64,000 nucleotides of DNA from Oscillospiraceae bacterium Marseille-Q3528. Lineage in GTDB: Bacteria; Bacillota; Clostridia; Lachnospirales; Lachnospiraceae. The notes beneath the pieces were generated by a model. That model saw nothing but the letters and a program-made list of their open reading frames with translations. It had not been told where the DNA came from and ran no database searches. This document shows positions 50,489 to 59,277 of the stretch, in pieces. How positions within the stretch are numbered: the first letter of the stretch is position 1; each line of letters opens with the position of its first letter. The position numbers and the translations under genes were made by a program. Where the stretch lies: positions 156,130 through 220,129 of the forward strand of contig JAGTTR010000001.1 of the NCBI GenBank assembly GCA_018223385.1. The letters run 5' to 3'.

Positions 50489-51097
50489 TTAATTTTCGGT
50501 GATTTGTTTGATCTTTTTTTTGATGCGCTGCAGAGCGTTGTCCGTGGCCTTGGAACTCTTGCCCAGGGTGTCTGCGATCTGAGAATAGTTCATGCCACTT
50601 AAGTAATAGCGCAGCACCTCCCGCTCAAACCGGCTCAGCTTTTTCTCGATGAGGTCTTCCATGTCCTCCAGGTTTTCCCGGGCAATGAACAGTTCCTCGG
50701 GATTGCGGTTCCGCACGTCATTGGCCGCGTAGGAAGCCCGACTGCTGGTCTGCTCCTCATTGTCACTGTCGGAAAGGGAGACGTAGGAGTTCAGCGGCTG
50801 ATGCTTCTGCCGCTGGGATGCCTGCACAGCCGTGTACAGCTGGCGGCTGATGCACAGATCCGCAAAGGTATGAAAGGAAGCGCCCCGCTCCGGGTCAAAG
50901 TCACGGATAGCCTTGTAAAGGCCGATCATGCCCTCCTGGATCAGGTCGTCGTTGTCTCCCCCAATCAGGTAGAGGGCGCGGGCCTTCTTCCTGACCAGGT
51001 TTTTATGTTTTTCCATCAGATAATCCCGGATATCCTCGTGTCCTTCCCGCAGGCGACTGATCAGTTCTTCATCTGACAGTAAGTTATACTGCTCCAC
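50489..51097 (-). CDS. sigH: sporulation sigma factor SigH (sigma-70 family)
   Basis: A 202-residue sigma factor for the start of sporulation and stationary-phase genes. Region 2 is 'DDLIQEGMIGLYKAIRDFD' (about 48-66) with 'FHTFADLCISRQLYTAV' in 2.3-2.4. Region 4 at the C-terminus has 'YLSGMNYSQIADTLGKSSKA', the -35 binding helix-turn-helix. The place after rlmB in the cysE-cysS-mrnC-rlmB operon is the known SigH context (yacP, present in Bacillus, is missing here). The 19-nt gap to rlmB makes it the last gene of a T-box-controlled operon. Confidence 0.94.
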   Translation of the reverse strand: MEQYNLLSDEELISRLREGHEDIRDYLMEKHKNLVRKKARALYLIGGDNDDLIQEGMIGLYKAIRDFDPERGASFHTFADLCISRQLYTAVQASQRQKHQPLNSYVSLSDSDNEEQTSSRASYAANDVRNRNPEELFIARENLEDMEDLIEKKLSRFEREVLRYYLSGMNYSQIADTLGKSSKATDNALQRIKKKIKQITEN

Positions 51098-51116
51098 CTG
51101 TTTTTCCTCCGATGCC

Positions 51117-51866
51117 TTACTTCTGCACGTTCATCCGCTGGCGGACGATCTCAAATGCCATGACACCGGCTGCCACGGAGGCGTTCAGGGAATCAATGTC
51201 TCCCTTCATGGGGATGGATGCTGTGAAATCACATTTCTCCCGGACAAGGCGTCCTACGCCCTCTCCCTCGTTGCCGATGACCAGGCCGATGGGGCCGGTA
51301 AGGTTGCACCGATACATCACTTCGCCGTCCATGGCGGCACAGACGAACCAGAGGCCTTCTTTTTTCAGATCCTCGATGGTGGCCGCCAGATTGGTCACTT
51401 TGGCCACCGGCGTGTAGTTCAGTGCACCGGCAGAGGTACGGGCCACCGTTGCCGTCAGGCCGACCGCCCTGCGCTTGGGAATGATGACCCCGTGGGCACC
51501 GGCCAGATTGGCGGTACGGATGATGGCGCCCAGATTATGGGGATCCTCGATGTTGTCCAGCAGGATGATAAAGGGCGGCTCGCCCTTGTCCTTTGCGATC
51601 TGCAAAATGTCCTCCACGTTGGCGTACTCATAGGCAGCCGCATAGGCGATGACCCCCTGATGCTTGCCGGTCTCGGACATCTGATCCAGCCGCTCCTTTG
51701 CCACGTAGCTGATGATGCAGTCGGTCTTCTTCGCCTCCCGGACGATGGAACGCACCGGCCCGTCCTGGCAGCCATCCTGGATAAACAGCTTGTCAATGGT
51801 CTTTTTGCTGCGAAATGCCTCCATTACGGCATTCCGGCCTTCGATTGTCAGTTCTTCATATCTCAT
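51117..51866 (-). CDS. rlmB: 23S rRNA (guanosine-2'-O-)-methyltransferase RlmB
   Basis: A 249-residue SPOUT methyltransferase that modifies G2251 of 23S rRNA with SAM. An N-terminal L30e-like substrate domain (about 1-75) precedes the trefoil-knot domain. SPOUT motifs: 'DPHNLGAIIRTANLAGAHGV' (about 107-126), 'GNEGEGVGRLV' (about 198-208) and 'LNASVAAGVMAFEI' (about 228-241). The ATG overlaps the mrnC stop (ATGA), so it is translationally coupled. A paralogous TrmH role is less likely given the operon. Confidence 0.93.
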   Translation of the reverse strand: MRYEELTIEGRNAVMEAFRSKKTIDKLFIQDGCQDGPVRSIVREAKKTDCIISYVAKERLDQMSETGKHQGVIAYAAAYEYANVEDILQIAKDKGEPPFIILLDNIEDPHNLGAIIRTANLAGAHGVIIPKRRAVGLTATVARTSAGALNYTPVAKVTNLAATIEDLKKEGLWFVCAAMDGEVMYRCNLTGPIGLVIGNEGEGVGRLVREKCDFTASIPMKGDIDSLNASVAAGVMAFEIVRQRMNVQK

Positions 51867-52306
51867 ATTTTTTCCTCCGCGATAAATCCCTGGCTGACAA
51901 ATCCTGCGTACACCAGATCGATCAAACGCTTTTGCTCCCCTTTCAGGTACAGATAGCCCATGAGTGCCTCAAACCCCGTGGCCTTCCGGTAATCGGACAT
52001 GCTGGCATTTTTGGCCATGGTAGGGGATTTGGCGTTGCGGCCCCGGCGGTAGACAGACAGTTCTTCCTCGGTGAGGCTGTCCTTTAACGCCTCGGCCATG
52101 GCTGCCTGGGCGGCAGCTTTGACCATGGAGCTGGCCTTCCGGTGCAGTTTGTCCGGCCGGCTGTTGCCCTGATCCACCAGAAACGTCCGCACCACCAGCT
52201 CATAGGCCGCATCCCCGATGTACGCCAGCGTCAGCGGGGAATAGGTCTGGATATCCACCTGGGGCAGGGAAAATTTTTCTTTCAGATAAATTATGCTCTC
52301 GTCCAT
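51863..52306 (-). CDS. mrnC: Mini-ribonuclease 3 (MrnC)
   Basis: A 147-residue RNase III catalytic domain without a double-stranded RNA-binding domain, which trims 23S rRNA ends. The catalytic motif is 'LAYIGDAAYELVVRTFLV' (about 29-46), and a second acidic site lies in 'ATGFEALMGYLYL' (Glu, about 113-125). Length fits MrnC (about 130-150). It begins 16 nt before the cysS stop and overlaps rlmB at its own end, so it is tightly coupled. Confidence 0.93.
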   Translation of the reverse strand: MDESIIYLKEKFSLPQVDIQTYSPLTLAYIGDAAYELVVRTFLVDQGNSRPDKLHRKASSMVKAAAQAAMAEALKDSLTEEELSVYRRGRNAKSPTMAKNASMSDYRKATGFEALMGYLYLKGEQKRLIDLVYAGFVSQGFIAEEKI

Positions 52307-53685
52307 ACAACTCCCTCACGGGTATCCTTCAGCACGATGCCCCGGGCCAGCAGCTCATCCCGGATCTCGTCTGCTCTTGCAAAGTTTTTCTCCTTGCGGG
52401 CAGCCTGTCGCTCGGCAATGAGCTTCTCGATATCCTCATCCAGGATTTCCTCTTTCTTTTCCACAATGATGCCCAGAATATCACAAAGGGTCACCAGTTC
52501 TTCCCGCAGTGCGGCAAAAAAGCGCTGGGAATGAGCGTCTGCCGCATGGATATTAGAAAACTTCACCAGCTCGAAGATGGCGCTGATGGCGTCTGCAGTG
52601 TTGAAATCGTCGTCCATGGCTTCCTCAAATTTCTGCACATAGGTTTTCGCCTCACGAAGAAGCGCCTGCTCTGCCTCTGTCAGCTCACCCTCCCCATTTC
52701 CGGCCAGACGTTTCAGCAGATCGGCTGCGGTGATGATCCGATCCAGGCCGTTCTTGGACGCCTCCATCAGCTCTGCGCTGAAGTTTAAGGGGCTGCGGTA
52801 GTGGGCGCTGAGCATGAAGAAACGCAGCACCTGCAGGTCATATTTTTCACTGATCTCCCGGACGGTGAAGAAGTTGCCCAGGGATTTGCTCATTTTCTTA
52901 TTGTCGATGTTCAGGAATGCATTGTGCATCCAGTAACGGCTGAATTCCTTACCGTTGCACGCCTCAGACTGAGCGATCTCATTTTCATGATGAGGGAAGA
53001 TCAGATCCTCGCCGCCGGCATGAATGTCGATCTGGTCGCCCAGATATTTCTTGGACATCTCGGAGCACTCAATGTGCCAGCCGGGACGGCCCTGGCTCCA
53101 GGGGGACTCCCAGTAGGGTTCATTTTCCTTCTTCGGTTTCCACAGGACGAAATCCATCTCATCCTCTTTCTGATCCTCCACGGCAATTCGTTTTCCGGCC
53201 TCCAGATCCTCCAGATTTTTCTTGGAAAGCTTGCCGTAGCCCTTGAATTTTTTCGTGCGGAAATAAACGGTGCCCTCTTTTTCATAGGCATAGCCCTTTT
53301 CGATGAGGGTGCTGATCATGTCGATCATGCCCGGGATTTCCTCGGTGGCCAGCGGGTTTTTCGTGGCCGGTTTGATGTTCATGCCTTCCATATCCTTCTT
53401 GCACTCCGCAATGTAGCGGGTGGAAATCTCGCTGGCAGACACGCCCTCTTCGTTGGCTTTTTTGATGATCTTGTCATCCACGTCCGTAAAATTGGATACA
53501 AAATTCACGTCGTAACCCTTGTACTCCATGTAGCGGCGCACGGTGTCGAAAACAATCATCGGACGGGCATTGCCGATATGGATAAAATTGTACACGGTAG
53601 GGCCGCAGACATACATGCGCACCTTGCCAGGCTCCAGCGGCACAAATTCCTCTTTTTTCTGTGACATGGTATTATACAGCTTCAT
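52291..53685 (-). CDS. cysS: cysteinyl-tRNA synthetase
   Basis: A 464-residue class I synthetase. Zinc ligand Cys in '[11 protein letters not shown]' (about 23-33), HIGH motif 'FIHIGNARP' (about 34-42), second zinc site 'WHIECSEMS' (about 205-213) with '[20 protein letters not shown]' near 231-250, and KMSKS exactly in '[12 protein letters not shown]'. The C-terminal anticodon-binding helices are complete. It overlaps cysE by 14 nt and mrnC by 16 nt. It is under the cysteine T-box. Confidence 0.97.
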   Translation of the reverse strand: MKLYNTMSQKKEEFVPLEPGKVRMYVCGPTVYNFIHIGNARPMIVFDTVRRYMEYKGYDVNFVSNFTDVDDKIIKKANEEGVSASEISTRYIAECKKDMEGMNIKPATKNPLATEEIPGMIDMISTLIEKGYAYEKEGTVYFRTKKFKGYGKLSKKNLEDLEAGKRIAVEDQKEDEMDFVLWKPKKENEPYWESPWSQGRPGWHIECSEMSKKYLGDQIDIHAGGEDLIFPHHENEIAQSEACNGKEFSRYWMHNAFLNIDNKKMSKSLGNFFTVREISEKYDLQVLRFFMLSAHYRSPLNFSAELMEASKNGLDRIITAADLLKRLAGNGEGELTEAEQALLREAKTYVQKFEEAMDDDFNTADAISAIFELVKFSNIHAADAHSQRFFAALREELVTLCDILGIIVEKKEEILDEDIEKLIAERQAARKEKNFARADEIRDELLARGIVLKDTREGVVWTRA

Positions 53686-54346
53686 GTTCTTTTCTCTCCT
53701 CCAGTTGTTTTTTCAGTTCCTCTATCTCCATTTTCATGACAATATTCTGTTCCCACAGCTCCGCCAGGTCACGGTACACAGGATCCGGCAGATCCACCTG
53801 GTTCATGCTGCTGCGCGGCGTGTTGTCGTTGGCACTCTTGACGATCCGACCCGGCACGCCCACAACGGTACAGTTGGGCGGTACCTCCTTGAGCACCACA
53901 GAACCGGCACCGATCTTGCAGTTGTCACCGATCTTAAAAGATCCCAGGATCTTGGCACCTGCGCTGACCATCACATTATCCCCCAGGGTAGGATGCCGCT
54001 TGCCCTGTTCCTTGCCTGTGCCGCCCAGGGTCACGCCCTGATAAAGCGTCACATTGTCACCAATGATGGTTGTCTCGCCGATGATGACGCCGCTGCCGTG
54101 GTCGATGAACAGTCCTTTCCCAATCTGTGCACCCGGATGGATCTCGATCCCGGTCTTTCTGGCTGCCCGCTGGGACACCCATCTGGCCCAGAAAAAATGC
54201 CCGGCGCAATACAGCTTGTGAGCCACCCGATAGCTTAAAATAACTTTAAAGCTGGGGTACAGAAATACCTCCATATTCGATTTGATGGCCGGATCCCGTT
54301 CCCGGATCACTGCGATTTCTTCTTTTACATACTTGATCAGTCCCAT
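53672..54346 (-). CDS. cysE: serine O-acetyltransferase
   Basis: A 224-residue enzyme that makes O-acetylserine from serine and acetyl-CoA, the entry to cysteine synthesis. A helical N-terminal part (about 1-60) is followed by a left-handed beta-helix with hexapeptide repeats, catalytic 'GLFIDHGSGVIIGETTIIGD' (His-Asp, about 92-111) and 'LGGTGKEQGKRHPTLGDNVM' (about 120-139). The C-terminal tail (about 195-224) is a charged helix. First gene of the operon, directly after the T-box leader. Confidence 0.96.
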   Translation of the reverse strand: MGLIKYVKEEIAVIRERDPAIKSNMEVFLYPSFKVILSYRVAHKLYCAGHFFWARWVSQRAARKTGIEIHPGAQIGKGLFIDHGSGVIIGETTIIGDNVTLYQGVTLGGTGKEQGKRHPTLGDNVMVSAGAKILGSFKIGDNCKIGAGSVVLKEVPPNCTVVGVPGRIVKSANDNTPRSSMNQVDLPDPVYRDLAELWEQNIVMKMEIEELKKQLEERKEHEAV

Positions 54347-54380
54347 ACCGATGCCTCCAGTAAAACAACTTCCTTATAAC

Positions 54381-54651
54381 AAAAAAGAACGCCTCCATCT
54401 CCGAAAGAGACGAAGGCATTCGTGGTTCCACTCTTATTTTGAAAACCTCTGCGGTCTTCCTCTGACGCATAACGTGCGCGACCCGTACCCGGCTAACATA
54501 CGCTCACCGGATCAGCTCCCGGATGCACTTCGCCTGCCATCCAAACCGGGAATGCTTTCAGCCAGTGACAATCCCTCTCTGATGCCGGACATGCCGGAAA
54601 CCCGGCACAGGCTACTTTTCCTTTCACAGCCTTTTCTCTTATATCAAGACT
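54381..54651 (-). promoter_or_regulatory. T-box leader, cysteine-specific
   Basis: On the minus strand 'GAGTGGAACCACGAATGCC' is the T-box core, overlapping a terminator (GAATGCCT with AGGCGTTC and TCTC/GAGA) followed by TTTTTT. The stem I specifier loop reads GAAGTGCATC, with TGC (Cys). Cysteine shortage thus raises cysE-cysS and the genes after them, including sigH. Confidence 0.88.
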
Positions 54652-54657
54652 TATTCC

Positions 54658-54686
54658 ATCATATGAAAAAACAACCGATTTGTCAA
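54658..54686 (-). promoter_or_regulatory. promoter of the cysE-sigH operon
   Basis: On the minus strand, -35 TTGACA (54686-54681), a 17-nt spacer and -10 TATGAT (54663-54658). Confidence 0.82.
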
Positions 54687-54720
54687 GGCTTTCCGGATTG
54701 TCCGGACGTTTTTCACAATA

Positions 54721-55452
54721 TCAGTGTCCGTGAGGCTTTCGCTCCAGATTTTCTTCCCCAAAGCTTCTGTCCTCCTTCAGGAACAGGCACTCCAGGATCG
54801 CCAGCGGGATCAGAGTGGCCCAGATAGCCTTTCCTGCCCACAGATTACAGAGTACGGTACCGATCACCACACCGCCGAAAAAACTGAGCAGCATGCACAC
54901 ATGCTTGCGCCACGCCAGGCGATGGCTCTTGTCCTCCCGGTTCAGGTGCCGCAGTTCCCTTGCCAGGCCGATGCCCACCTGACGGATATGGTTTGTCACA
55001 AAGGTAGTTGCCATGGGCGTTCCCTGCGCCTGCCGGAACGTATTGTACTGCATGGAGGCAATGAAATTGATGGCCACCTGAGAAATCTGTACCGGCGCTG
55101 ACTCCGGCAAAAATCCTAGGGACAAAATGACAGCCATCTCAACGGCCAGCAGCATACTCTCCCAGCGGATCTGCAGCCTGTGCTTCACCGGATTCGGAAA
55201 GAGTTCTGAGACAAAAGCCCCCAGCATATAGGCGGAAATCGGGATCAGATAATACCGCGCCTGTTTCCAGTTGGCAGCCCCCACAGCCAGGCCCAACAAT
55301 ACCACATTGGCCGTCTGGGCGTTGCAGAATGTGTTGCCCCGCAGCAGGTATGTAAACGCACCCCAGAAACCCGACACCGCAATAAGCGTATAGTACACCC
55401 CGTTTTTCTCACAAAATAAATAGTCTGCGTTGGCAACCTCTCCCTTTGCCAT
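54721..55452 (-). CDS. DUF1275 (YoaK-like) membrane protein
   Basis: A 243-residue protein with about six hydrophobic segments. The opening 'LIAVSGFWGAFTYLLRGNTFCNAQTANVV' region and the 'MQYNTFRQAQGTPMATTFVT' segment (about 130-149) are the DUF1275 signature (residues written as two separate stretches). The start MAKGEVANAD follows GAGGGGA. Function unknown in the family; a membrane transport or sensor part is guessed. It lies upstream of the cys operon with its own transcription. Confidence 0.85.
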   Translation of the reverse strand: MAKGEVANADYLFCEKNGVYYTLIAVSGFWGAFTYLLRGNTFCNAQTANVVLLGLAVGAANWKQARYYLIPISAYMLGAFVSELFPNPVKHRLQIRWESMLLAVEMAVILSLGFLPESAPVQISQVAINFIASMQYNTFRQAQGTPMATTFVTNHIRQVGIGLARELRHLNREDKSHRLAWRKHVCMLLSFFGGVVIGTVLCNLWAGKAIWATLIPLAILECLFLKEDRSFGEENLERKPHGH

Positions 55453-55542
55453 GACAATTCCCCTCTTCCAATTACAGCTGCCGTTAATCTTACAACAGCG
55501 ATATTTCAGCAAGTGTTCTCCTGCTTTTTCCTGTACCTGCCA

Positions 55543-56817
55543 TCAGACAATCTCATTCAGAAACACATTTGTATACACAGATAATTTTCCCCACACTTCC
55601 TGCACTTCCGGCGCCATCCTCTCCAAGAGTGCCGCTGATACCGCCGGCTCTCCGCCCGGAAATAACAGCTGCACAAACTCGTCCACACTGGCACGCAGTA
55701 CGGGAAACTTCCCGGACTCTCCAAAAGCAGGCAGCTTCTCCCAGCAGCTTTCCAGCTCACTCACCTGCCACAAAAACCGCCCAGTATTGTCCGGCAGGAT
55801 CCCATCTTCCAGATCCAGCACCAGCGACACCGGACAGACCGCACGGACCCCCTCCGTGAGTACAGATAAATCCAATGCCCGGGCCATGATCACCGGACGG
55901 ACAGGCTCCTGCTTCCATTTCCCACTTTCCGGTTTTCCTTCCGCCTTCTGCACACCGTTTCGCTCTTTCCCCGGAACGATCCCATATACATACAAGGGCC
56001 GATGAAAACTGCCAAAGCATCCGTTCAGCGCTTCCTCCAGCTGCTCCGGTTCCGGCAGCAGCGGTTCCCGGACCTCCACTGCTTCCTCATATGTATACGC
56101 CACCAGTCCCTGCCGGCACCCGCCCTGCAGCATCCAGCAAAGATTTCCGTTCTCTGCCTGACATTCTTTTTTTAACACGTGATAATAGTACCTGTCCCGG
56201 ATAGTGCGCACCCGGATGTGCCTGCGGGACAGCTGGTCTTCCGCAAATCTGGCAGCAGCCTCCAGTTCATCTTCCGCTACGGGGGAAAGCTTCCACGCCT
56301 CCGTGCTCCCTTTCCGACCATCCGGTTTCTGCGGTAATCCTGCTTTTACAGGGCTATGATCTTCTACAGGCGTTAAAGGCTCTGCATCATCCGGTACGCC
56401 CGGCACTCCCGTCATGCTCTGCTGCCGGTAAATAAACCGGAATCCAAAGGGCCGGTAAATGGCCTCCGCCGCAGGCATAAGAAACAGGAAGGGCTGTTCC
56501 TTCTCCTGTCGATCCTGCATGGCCCGCCTGAGCAGCCGCGCCATCATCCCCTGATGCCGATACCGGCTGTCCGTCGCCACCGCGATCACATAAGCTGCCT
56601 CCACCTGCGCCGCGCCCAGTTGTAAACGGTACGGATTTAACTGAAGCATGGACAAAATCTCTCCATCTCTCTCCAGCACCAGAATCTCATTATCTGCCGT
56701 CTTTACTTCATAATAATAATCCAGAAACCGGTCACTGTCCTCCGCAAAAATCCGCTCCCACAGAGGTTTTGTCCGGTCTTTTTCGCTGTCAGACAGGTAT
56801 CTGATCACTTCCGCCAT
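55543..56817 (-). CDS. Eis-like GNAT acetyltransferase with SCP2-like C-terminus
   Basis: A 424-residue protein. The first GNAT domain (about 1-140) has the acetyl-CoA loop 'VATDSRYRHQGMMARLLRRA' (about 80-99) and 'FLFLMPAAEAIYRPFGFRF'. A second, degenerate GNAT region (about 180-280) and a sterol-carrier-like C-terminus (about 310-424) complete the Eis layout. Relatives acetylate amines, in some cases aminoglycosides, or act on unknown cell compounds. A charged linker (about 142-170) stands out. No neighbour explains its target. Confidence 0.88.
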   Translation of the reverse strand: MAEVIRYLSDSEKDRTKPLWERIFAEDSDRFLDYYYEVKTADNEILVLERDGEILSMLQLNPYRLQLGAAQVEAAYVIAVATDSRYRHQGMMARLLRRAMQDRQEKEQPFLFLMPAAEAIYRPFGFRFIYRQQSMTGVPGVPDDAEPLTPVEDHSPVKAGLPQKPDGRKGSTEAWKLSPVAEDELEAAARFAEDQLSRRHIRVRTIRDRYYYHVLKKECQAENGNLCWMLQGGCRQGLVAYTYEEAVEVREPLLPEPEQLEEALNGCFGSFHRPLYVYGIVPGKERNGVQKAEGKPESGKWKQEPVRPVIMARALDLSVLTEGVRAVCPVSLVLDLEDGILPDNTGRFLWQVSELESCWEKLPAFGESGKFPVLRASVDEFVQLLFPGGEPAVSAALLERMAPEVQEVWGKLSVYTNVFLNEIV

Positions 56818-56852
56818 ACAGTCCTCCGCCTTTTCCTGTCATCCGATCTTCT

Positions 56853-57398
56853 CTATTTCCGGCATCCGCCGCAGCTTCCACAGGGCGGCACTGACGCGTC
56901 CTCCACGTCCACAGAAGAAAAGCTGGTCAGTTTCCGCAGGGAACAGATCGCCTGGGAGGAAATGCCCTCCCCGGTTCCGGTAAAGCCCAGGCCCTCTTCC
57001 GTGGTAGCTTTCACGTTCACCTGATCCACGTCCAGCCCCAGCGTATCCGCAATGTTTTTCCGCATCTGCTCAATGTACGGCGCCATCTTCGGCCGCTGGG
57101 CAATGATCGTGGCGTCGATATTTTCCACCACATAAAAATGTTCTTCCAGCAGATTTCCCACATGCTCCAGCAGTTTGATGCTGGAAATGCCTTTATAAGC
57201 CGGGTCGGAATCCGGAAAATGTCTTCCGATATCCCCCAGAGCCGCCGCTCCCAGCAGCGCATCCATGATCGCATGCAGCAGCACATCCGCATCCGAATGT
57301 CCCAGCAATCCTTTCTCATAGGGAATCTTCACGCCACCGAGGATCAGATCCCGTCCTTCCACAAGCTTGTGCACATCATATCCCAGACCTGCCCGCAT
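56853..57398 (-). CDS. ispF: 2-C-methyl-D-erythritol 2,4-cyclodiphosphate synthase, with Cys-rich tail
   Basis: A 181-residue enzyme of the MEP isoprenoid pathway. Zinc and active-site residues: '[12 protein letters not shown]' (Asp-x-His, about 5-16), '[18 protein letters not shown]' (about 33-50) and '[16 protein letters not shown]' (about 131-146). The normal domain ends near 158; here an extra tail of about 20 residues ends in 'CGSCGGCRK', a possible metal-binding knuckle not usual for IspF. AGGAGG begins right after the stop of the frameshifted HEPN gene, 10 nt before this ATG. Confidence 0.95.
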   Translation of the reverse strand: MRAGLGYDVHKLVEGRDLILGGVKIPYEKGLLGHSDADVLLHAIMDALLGAAALGDIGRHFPDSDPAYKGISSIKLLEHVGNLLEEHFYVVENIDATIIAQRPKMAPYIEQMRKNIADTLGLDVDQVNVKATTEEGLGFTGTGEGISSQAICSLRKLTSFSSVDVEDASVPPCGSCGGCRK

Positions 57399-57408
57399 AA
57401 TGTCCTCC

Positions 57409-57781
57409 TTATTCCACTTCTAAATATTTTCTCACTAATTTTACAACTTCCTCTGCCACTTCAATCTGCTCTGTGGCATCATCTTTACTTGCTATATAAA
57501 ACGTATCATAGTCGCTCTTATGTCTGATGATCTCAAGTCTTGAAATCTTACGTCCAATATCCCGCGGAAATATTTCCGTATGCACGTAATTTGATTATAA
57601 AATAACTAAGTGTATCTTTATGCTTTTTAAAAGCAATCGGTTCCTTTGCCAGAACAGCATCTACCGCATGAAAACAAGCATAATATGCCCGGTTATTAGC
57701 AGCTTTATATTTTCCGGCCGCCAGCAGAATTTTCGCCGTTTCCAGGTCATCTTCTGCCTGTTCGAACTTGTATCGCGCCAC
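57409..57781 (-). pseudogene. HEPN-domain toxin-like gene, disrupted by a one-base frameshift
   Basis: The first frame (GTG at 57781, or further upstream) gives a HEPN protein of PF05168 type, with 'NNRAYYACFHAVDAVL' carrying the R-x6-H motif. It then runs to a premature stop at 57548. Removing one base near 57589 joins it to a frame open to 57409 with the expected continuation: 'IFPRDIGRKISRLE', 'RHKSDYDTFYIASKDDATEQ' and a C-terminal helix. The repaired length, about 123 residues, is normal. It overlaps no functional part of ispF. Either a real mutation or a sequencing error. Confidence 0.82.
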
Positions 57782-57813
57782 ATCTTCAAACGTGCCTTCT
57801 GAATATGTTTCGG

Positions 57814-58143
57814 TTAAATAATCACCCCGTCTTTTTCTACATTCCGATAAAACATATCTGCCTTTTTCCAATAATCAAAATGTGTGTTGCTCTGTACCAC
57901 CGGCATAATATCAGTTCCGTACTCGTCGTTAAAATCATACGTAACATCGCAAATTTTCTTTTCCAGGGCGCTGACACCTTCTCTGTCTGTGTCAACAAGC
58001 ACCATCACGTCTATATCGGAATCCGGTCGAAAATCTCCACGGGCATAAGATCCATACAGAATCACCTTTTTTATCCTGTAGTCCGTTGCACTTTCCAGTT
58101 CTCCCCGATACACTTTTAACAGCTCTTCTATTTGCTTTGGCAT
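57814..58143 (-). CDS. MNT-type nucleotidyltransferase (antitoxin partner of HEPN)
   Basis: A 109-residue minimal nucleotidyltransferase. The start MPKQIEELLK follows GAAGGTG. Catalytic motif 'YGSYARGDFRPDSDIDVMV' (about 31-49: GS then two Asp) and a third acidic position near 'GTDIMPVV' are present. In MNT-HEPN pairs this enzyme adds nucleotides to the HEPN ribonuclease and silences it. It stands directly upstream of the HEPN gene, which is frameshifted here. Confidence 0.9.
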   Translation of the reverse strand: MPKQIEELLKVYRGELESATDYRIKKVILYGSYARGDFRPDSDIDVMVLVDTDREGVSALEKKICDVTYDFNDEYGTDIMPVVQSNTHFDYWKKADMFYRNVEKDGVII

Positions 58144-58207
58144 ACACACAACACCTTCTTTCCTGCCTGGCTTCTTTGATAACTTTTATTTTATCATACT
58201 TCTATTT

Positions 58208-58828
58208 TCACTTCAATACGCCGCAGCGTCCTTCATCACCGCCGAAAACCGGATATTTTTTCCGATCTTCTTCTGTGATCCTGCGGATCACTTTACAGGG
58301 ATTCCCGGCGGCAATGACCCCGTCCGGGATGTCTTTGTTGACCACGCTCCCGGCACCGATGATGGTATTGCTCCCAATGGTGACGCCCGGCAGAACGGAC
58401 ACATTCGCCCCGATCCACACGCTGTCCCCCACAGTGATGGGCAGGGCGATCTCCAGACCCTGATTTCTCTGGGCGCTGTCAATGGCGTGACCGGCTGTGG
58501 AGAAGACGCAGTTGGGGGCGATAAACACATTGTCCCCAAAGGTCACCCGGGCACCGTCCAGGATAGTAACGTTATGATTCGTGTAAAAATTTTCCCCGAT
58601 GGAGATGTTGAAACCATAATCACAGGCAAAAGGAGCTGTGATGACGGGCGTTCCTTTCAGATGTCCTATGATCTGTTGCAATAATTCCTGCTGTCGCTTT
58701 ACATCCGACGGTCTGCACTGGTTGAATTCATAACACAGATCGGCACATCGGGTGCGGGCCTCCACAATCTCTCTGTCATAATTGGCATCGTATAAATACC
58801 CGTTCTGTGCTTTTTCCCATTCTGTCAT
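58208..58828 (-). CDS. maltose/galactoside O-acetyltransferase-like protein
   Basis: A 206-residue hexapeptide transferase. The N-terminal Mac-type segment 'MTEWEKAQNGYLYDANYDRE' (1-20) is followed by the beta-helix, with 'TILDGARVTFGDNVFIAPNC' (about 87-106), the active-site His in 'TAGHAIDSAQR' (about 110-120) and 'GVTIGSNTIIGAGSVVNKDI' (about 147-166). It moves acetyl groups from acetyl-CoA to sugars; the natural acceptor is unknown. Own gene, tRNA genes upstream. Confidence 0.92.
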   Translation of the reverse strand: MTEWEKAQNGYLYDANYDREIVEARTRCADLCYEFNQCRPSDVKRQQELLQQIIGHLKGTPVITAPFACDYGFNISIGENFYTNHNVTILDGARVTFGDNVFIAPNCVFSTAGHAIDSAQRNQGLEIALPITVGDSVWIGANVSVLPGVTIGSNTIIGAGSVVNKDIPDGVIAAGNPCKVIRRITEEDRKKYPVFGGDEGRCGVLK

Positions 58829-58854
58829 ATATTATCTCCTTTCTTCCGTGTAAC

Positions 58855-58886
58855 AAAAAACACCCATGTGAAATCTCACACGGATG
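58855..58886 (-). terminator. terminator of the tRNA-Val/tRNA-Met unit
   Basis: On the minus strand CATCCGTGTGA pairs with TCACATGGGTG (11 bp with G-U pairs) and is followed by TTTTTT. Confidence 0.85.
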
Positions 58887-58895
58887 CTTTCTTAG

Positions 58896-58969
58896 TAGCG
58901 AGAGGGGGATTTGAACCCTCGACACCGCGGGTATGAACCGCGTGCTCTAGCCAACTGAGCTATCTCGCC
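58896..58969 (-). tRNA. tRNA-Met (anticodon CAT), elongator type
   Basis: Minus-strand cloverleaf with acceptor GGCGAGA/TCTCGCT, discriminator A, anticodon stem CGCGG/CCGCG and loop TTCATAC. The anticodon stem lacks the initiator's three G-C pairs next to the loop and position 1 is paired, so an elongator is favoured. CCA not encoded. Confidence 0.9.
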
Positions 58970-58993
58970 ATGGTATTCAATTTTCATTGAAAA

Positions 58994-59066
58994 TGGGACC
59001 TACAGGGCTCGAACCTGTGACCCTCTGCTTGTAAGGCAGATGCTCTCCCAGCTGAGCTAAGATCCC
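58994..59066 (-). tRNA. tRNA-Val (anticodon TAC)
   Basis: Minus-strand cloverleaf: acceptor GGGATCT/AGGTCCC, anticodon stem TCTGC/GCAGA with loop CTTACAA, T-loop TTCGAGC, discriminator A. CCA is not encoded. Co-transcribed with the tRNA-Met gene. Confidence 0.93.
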
Positions 59067-59108
59067 GGGGTCTGCTTGGTTGTTTTGTTTCCCTCAACCT
59101 GCTTCGCT

Positions 59109-59138
59109 ATTATACTATTATTTCGAAGCAAAAGTCAA
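59109..59138 (-). promoter_or_regulatory. promoter of the tRNA-Val/tRNA-Met unit
   Basis: On the minus strand, -35 TTGACT (59138-59133), an 18-nt spacer and -10 TATAAT (59114-59109), about 40 nt before tRNA-Val. From 59139 to 59277 the DNA is A/T-rich and holds no gene; only a small hairpin (TACTGG/CCAGTA) is seen near 59225. Confidence 0.78.
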
Positions 59139-59277
59139 CCCCTTTTTTGAATTTTTTTAAAATTTTTAATTTTTTAAATTTTTCGCTCTATTCTTGGTAT
59201 ACAAAATGCCTCATACCGAAGCATACTGGATCACCCAGTACACACCATCTGCGCTTTCACTGCCGACATCCTCTCCA

